The translations under genes were made by a program, and so were the position numbers. Positions 3,921-6,300 of a stretch of 6,300 bases of DNA are shown piece by piece (the first letter of the stretch is position 1; every line of letters begins with the position of its first letter). A model generated the notes under the pieces. That model searched no databases and was not told the DNA's origin. It was given only the letters and a program-made list of their open reading frames with translations. Origin of the DNA: an uncultured Oscillospiraceae bacterium (lineage in GTDB: Bacteria > Bacillota > Clostridia > Oscillospirales > Oscillospiraceae); the NCBI GenBank assembly GCA_934636305.1, contig CAKUAM010000099.1:1-6300 (forward strand). Direction: 5' to 3'.

Positions 3921-6064
3921 AAAAAACTGCTGCCGGCTTTTTCTGTGCGGTGCTGTGCTCCGCAGGGCTGACCATTGGGCTCTGCTTTTGTGTGGTTACA
4001 TCTTTTGCAGTGCCGGTGACGGCCAGTCTGCTGCTCTGCGCGTGCTTCTGCGGTGCCATTTTGACTTCTGCGGTGCTTTGTCTGCCAAAAAGCTGGATCT
4101 GGGTGCTGGCGCTGACGCTGCTGACTGCCGGCGGCATCTGGCTTCTGCTGGACGCGGTGACGCAGAGCCTGTCCGCGCTTTTATATGCCGTGAGTGAGCA
4201 GTACGCTGCCGCGTTTTCCGGCCTGCAGGCCATCCGTCTGACGGCCCAGCCGGAGAGCGGCGACGCAGCGCTGATTCTGGCGCTTCTGGCGCTCGTTTAC
4301 GCGCTTTTGTGCGGGTGGACGGTTCGGTGTGGGCAGAGCATGATCCCGCTTCTTCTGGCGTGCGTGCCGGTGCTGGCGCTCTGCCTTGTCATTCTGCAGA
4401 CGCCGCCTGCCGCGTGGGCCATTCTGCTTGTTCTGGGCAGTCTGGTGCTGATGCTTCTCTCACAGCCGCTGCGTCATGTGCAGCCCACTGCGGGAAATCA
4501 GCTGGCACTGCGGCTGGCGGTGCCGCTGTATGCGCTGGTTGCGCTGCTCGCGTTTGCTTTTCCGGCTGGCAGCTATACACGTGCGCAGTGGTCGGATAAC
4601 CTGCAGAAAACAATCTCTGATACGGCGGATAAGCTGACGCTCTTTCGCCGGGATGCCGATACCGGTCAGGTAAAATTCGTCTCACCCATTTCGCCAAGTA
4701 CGCTTGGCAGCTATCCATGGGATTCCAGCGTCACAAGCGTCAACCTCAACCGCATTGGTCCGCAGCGGCAGTATGGCCGCTCCGTCATGCGTGTGCAGGC
4801 ACAGAGCAGCGGCCGGTGCCATCTGCGTGGGGATTCTCTGGCGGTCTATGAGGATAACCGTTGGAAGGCGCTGCCGGAGGATGACGATCCGGATGGAAGC
4901 ATCCCGGAGGATGTATGGCGTGCCGGAGCTGGGCAGACTTCTGGCTGGTCGGAACTGCAGATTGAGACGAATATGAAATCCGGCATCTATTATACGCCCT
5001 ATTATCCGGCGGCGCTGCCGGAGGATGCCGAGGCAATCTTTGACGCCTACATCAGAAACCCATCCCAGCAGACGTCCTATGCCGTTTCCTATGCTGCTGC
5101 GTCGGGCAGCGGGCACGACGCCAACTACGAGTCATTTGTGCATGAGGTCTATACGCAGGTGCCGGAGGAAACCAGACAGGCACTGTCGGATATCCTTACG
5201 CAGCTGGGCGTGCAGGCAGGACAGGGAACAGGTGCAATTGCTGCTGCGGTGCAGAGCTATGTCGCTGCCAGTGCGCAATATGATCTCGATACACCGGCTG
5301 TACCGTCTGGGGAGGATTTTGTCTCCTGGTTCCTGCATGAGAGTGAAACCGGCTACTGTGTCCATTTCGCGACGGCGGCAGCGATTCTACTGCGCTGTCT
5401 GGATGTGCCGGCGCGCTATGTAACCGGATATTACACCACTGTCACGGCAGACACATGGACGACAGTAACCTCCGATGACGCACATGCATGGGTTGAGTAT
5501 TATGTAAACGGGAAGGGCTGGTGCGTGCTGGATCCAACGCCGGCCGCTGCGGATGCAGGGCAGCAGACCGGAACTACAGAGCCTGCCAACACGGCAGAAG
5601 CCGATCCCACGCCCGAACAGCCGCAGCCGTCAATGCCGGAGACAGCTCCGTCAAAACCGGATAATCAGCAGAAAAATAGTGAGATTTCACCGGGAAATAC
5701 GGAAAAATCAGAAAAACTGCATATTTTCCGGTTTATCTGGCCGATTCTGATGGCTGCTGCAGTCTTGCTGATCTGGAGAACGCTGCTGTTTTCTATCCGC
5801 CGGACCGCAATCCAGAGGGGCTCGGCCAACCGACGCGCAATTGTGCTCTATCATCATATTTGCTGGCTATCCAGGCAGGCAACGGCGGAGGTTCCGGAGC
5901 AGGATCGTGCATTGGCAGAAAAGGCGCGCTTCAGCCATCATAAGCTGAACGAAGCGGAGCTTGCGCCGCTCCGGGAGCAGGCAGAGCAGCTGACTGCGCA
6001 GCTGCTGTCTGACCGGCATTTTTGGAAACAGTTTCTGTACCGCGTGATTTACGCGCTTGGATGA
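3917..6064 (+). CDS. TgpA-like membrane transglutaminase-like protein
   Basis: From the chosen start the protein has 715 residues. The N-terminal third is strongly hydrophobic with about six to eight membrane segments (roughly 7-30, 34-56, 59-80, 118-134, 143-160, 164-183, 196-216). A long, probably external region follows. It contains a transglutaminase-like core with a complete Cys-His-Asp triad: C481 in GYCVHFATA, H523 in DDAHAWVEYY and D539 in VLDPTP. A low-complexity Pro/Thr/Glu/Gln stalk (about 541-600) leads to one more membrane segment (about 604-626) and a charged cytoplasmic tail of about 90 residues resembling DUF4129. This order matches TgpA-type proteins (DUF3488, transglutaminase-like, DUF4129). 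The fold supports thiol peptidase, amidase or transferase activity; the substrate is unknown, with cell-wall or surface protein a reasonable guess. An acidic DxDxDG stretch lies at 322-327. It is the last gene of the operon, overlapping the DUF58 stop by 4 nt, and a hairpin follows 26 nt after the stop. Confidence 0.92.
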   Translation: MKKTAAGFFCAVLCSAGLTIGLCFCVVTSFAVPVTASLLLCACFCGAILTSAVLCLPKSWIWVLALTLLTAGGIWLLLDAVTQSLSALLYAVSEQYAAAFSGLQAIRLTAQPESGDAALILALLALVYALLCGWTVRCGQSMIPLLLACVPVLALCLVILQTPPAAWAILLVLGSLVLMLLSQPLRHVQPTAGNQLALRLAVPLYALVALLAFAFPAGSYTRAQWSDNLQKTISDTADKLTLFRRDADTGQVKFVSPISPSTLGSYPWDSSVTSVNLNRIGPQRQYGRSVMRVQAQSSGRCHLRGDSLAVYEDNRWKALPEDDDPDGSIPEDVWRAGAGQTSGWSELQIETNMKSGIYYTPYYPAALPEDAEAIFDAYIRNPSQQTSYAVSYAAASGSGHDANYESFVHEVYTQVPEETRQALSDILTQLGVQAGQGTGAIAAAVQSYVAASAQYDLDTPAVPSGEDFVSWFLHESETGYCVHFATAAAILLRCLDVPARYVTGYYTTVTADTWTTVTSDDAHAWVEYYVNGKGWCVLDPTPAAADAGQQTGTTEPANTAEADPTPEQPQPSMPETAPSKPDNQQKNSEISPGNTEKSEKLHIFRFIWPILMAAAVLLIWRTLLFSIRRTAIQRGSANRRAIVLYHHICWLSRQATAEVPEQDRALAEKARFSHHKLNEAELAPLREQAEQLTAQLLSDRHFWKQFLYRVIYALG

Positions 6065-6089
6065 ATCGAAGGTAAATGAACAGAAATCG

Positions 6090-6120
6090 GCGCGCCCGTG
6101 TGTTTGTTACACGGGCGCGC
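6090..6120 (+). terminator. GC-rich hairpin after the operon, probable terminator
   Basis: GCGCGCCCGTGT (6090-6101) pairs perfectly with ACACGGGCGCGC (6109-6120), plus one G-T pair, around a five-base loop. It begins 26 nt after the transglutaminase stop and just before a new promoter, the position expected of an operon terminator. The sequence after it is AAAACTTTGG rather than a T run, so it is not a textbook intrinsic terminator. It may act weakly, with Rho, or as a 3' stabiliser. Confidence 0.6.
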
Positions 6121-6135
6121 AAAACTTTGGCGTCC

Positions 6136-6164
6136 TTGACAATCCATTTGCATCCGGGTAAAAT
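6136..6164 (+). promoter_or_regulatory. Near-consensus sigma-A promoter reading out of the window
   Basis: A perfect -35 TTGACA (6136-6141) and TAAAAT (6159-6164, five of six matches) are separated by exactly 17 bp. It is the strongest promoter in the window, placed directly after the operon hairpin. Transcription would begin near 6171 and run rightward. A weaker second set, TTGGAT (6207-6212) and TATGAT (6231-6236) at 18 bp, lies downstream. The gene served is beyond, or only just inside, the right edge. Confidence 0.75.
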
Positions 6165-6188
6165 AATGATGTCAGTCCGTACATAATT

Positions 6189-6300
6189 ATGCTGGTTGGT
6201 GCAAGCTTGGATTTGGATGAAGTTTTGAGGTATGATAAAATGCGATTTCTTAAATATTTTCCATTAAGGGTAGGAGACGGCCAACGCAACAAAATAAAGA
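6189..6300 (+). CDS. Possible start of an unidentified gene, partial
   Basis: An ATG at 6189 opens a frame that stays open to the window end (37 complete codons), beginning MLVGASLDLDEVLRYDK. It lies about 18 nt after the likely start point of the strong promoter at 6136-6164, which is its main support. Against it, no Shine-Dalgarno sequence precedes the ATG and I recognise no family. The purine-rich AGGAG at 6272-6276 could be the ribosome site of a different start. The stretch may instead be a leader or a small RNA. Treat as tentative. Confidence 0.22.
   Translation, partial: MLVGASLDLDEVLRYDKMRFLKYFPLRVGDGQRNKIK

Noticed and set aside
6107..6292. A 61-codon minus-strand open frame at the right edge
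   Set aside because: It runs into the terminator hairpin, lies opposite a near-consensus promoter, and shows no family resemblance.

Overview
The window looks like chromosomal DNA from a Gram-positive anaerobe of the class Clostridia, plausibly a gut lineage of the Oscillospirales. The basis is its GC-rich codon use, strong Shine-Dalgarno sites, sigma-A type promoters, a bacterial ATP-type phosphofructokinase and a clostridial-style MoxR/DUF58/transglutaminase operon. The genus cannot be fixed from the sequence alone.

Layout: (1) Positions 1-125 hold the last 40 codons of a tyrosine recombinase, most likely XerD. (2) Positions 126-838 are gene-free. They lie between the converging ends of the recombinase and the phosphofructokinase gene and hold four strong, unrelated hairpins: a near-certain terminator at 219-254, and others at 389-422, 592-633 and 686-720. 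(3) Positions 839-1822, minus strand, encode 6-phosphofructokinase (pfkA), which has its own promoter and ribosome binding site. (4) Positions 1823-2019 form a divergent promoter region. (5) Positions 2020-6064, plus strand, form a tight three-gene operon: a MoxR-type AAA+ ATPase with a TTG start, a DUF58 membrane protein starting 2 nt after it, and a large membrane-anchored transglutaminase-like protein whose ATG overlaps the DUF58 stop. A hairpin at 6090-6120 follows. (6) Positions 6121-6300 carry a near-consensus promoter reading out of the window, with at most the first codons of an unidentified gene.

Working together: the three operon genes form a recurrent bacterial set. MoxR proteins are AAA+ chaperone-like ATPases, often encoded beside DUF58 proteins (membrane-anchored, with a vWA-like fold). 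The third protein has a multi-pass N-terminus, an external Cys-His-Asp transglutaminase-like domain, a Pro/Thr/Glu-rich stalk, one more membrane segment and a cytoplasmic tail, as in the TgpA type. The likely picture is an envelope-associated complex in which the ATPase remodels or activates the membrane partners, but the substrate is unknown. pfkA is an independent glycolytic gene that only shares the intergenic region.

Nothing here is clearly a new defence or mobile system. The points most worth a second look are the structured gene-free stretch 255-838, the apparent loss of classical effector-site residues in PfkA, the poorly understood operon with possible accessory features in its transglutaminase, and the strong orphan promoter at the right edge.
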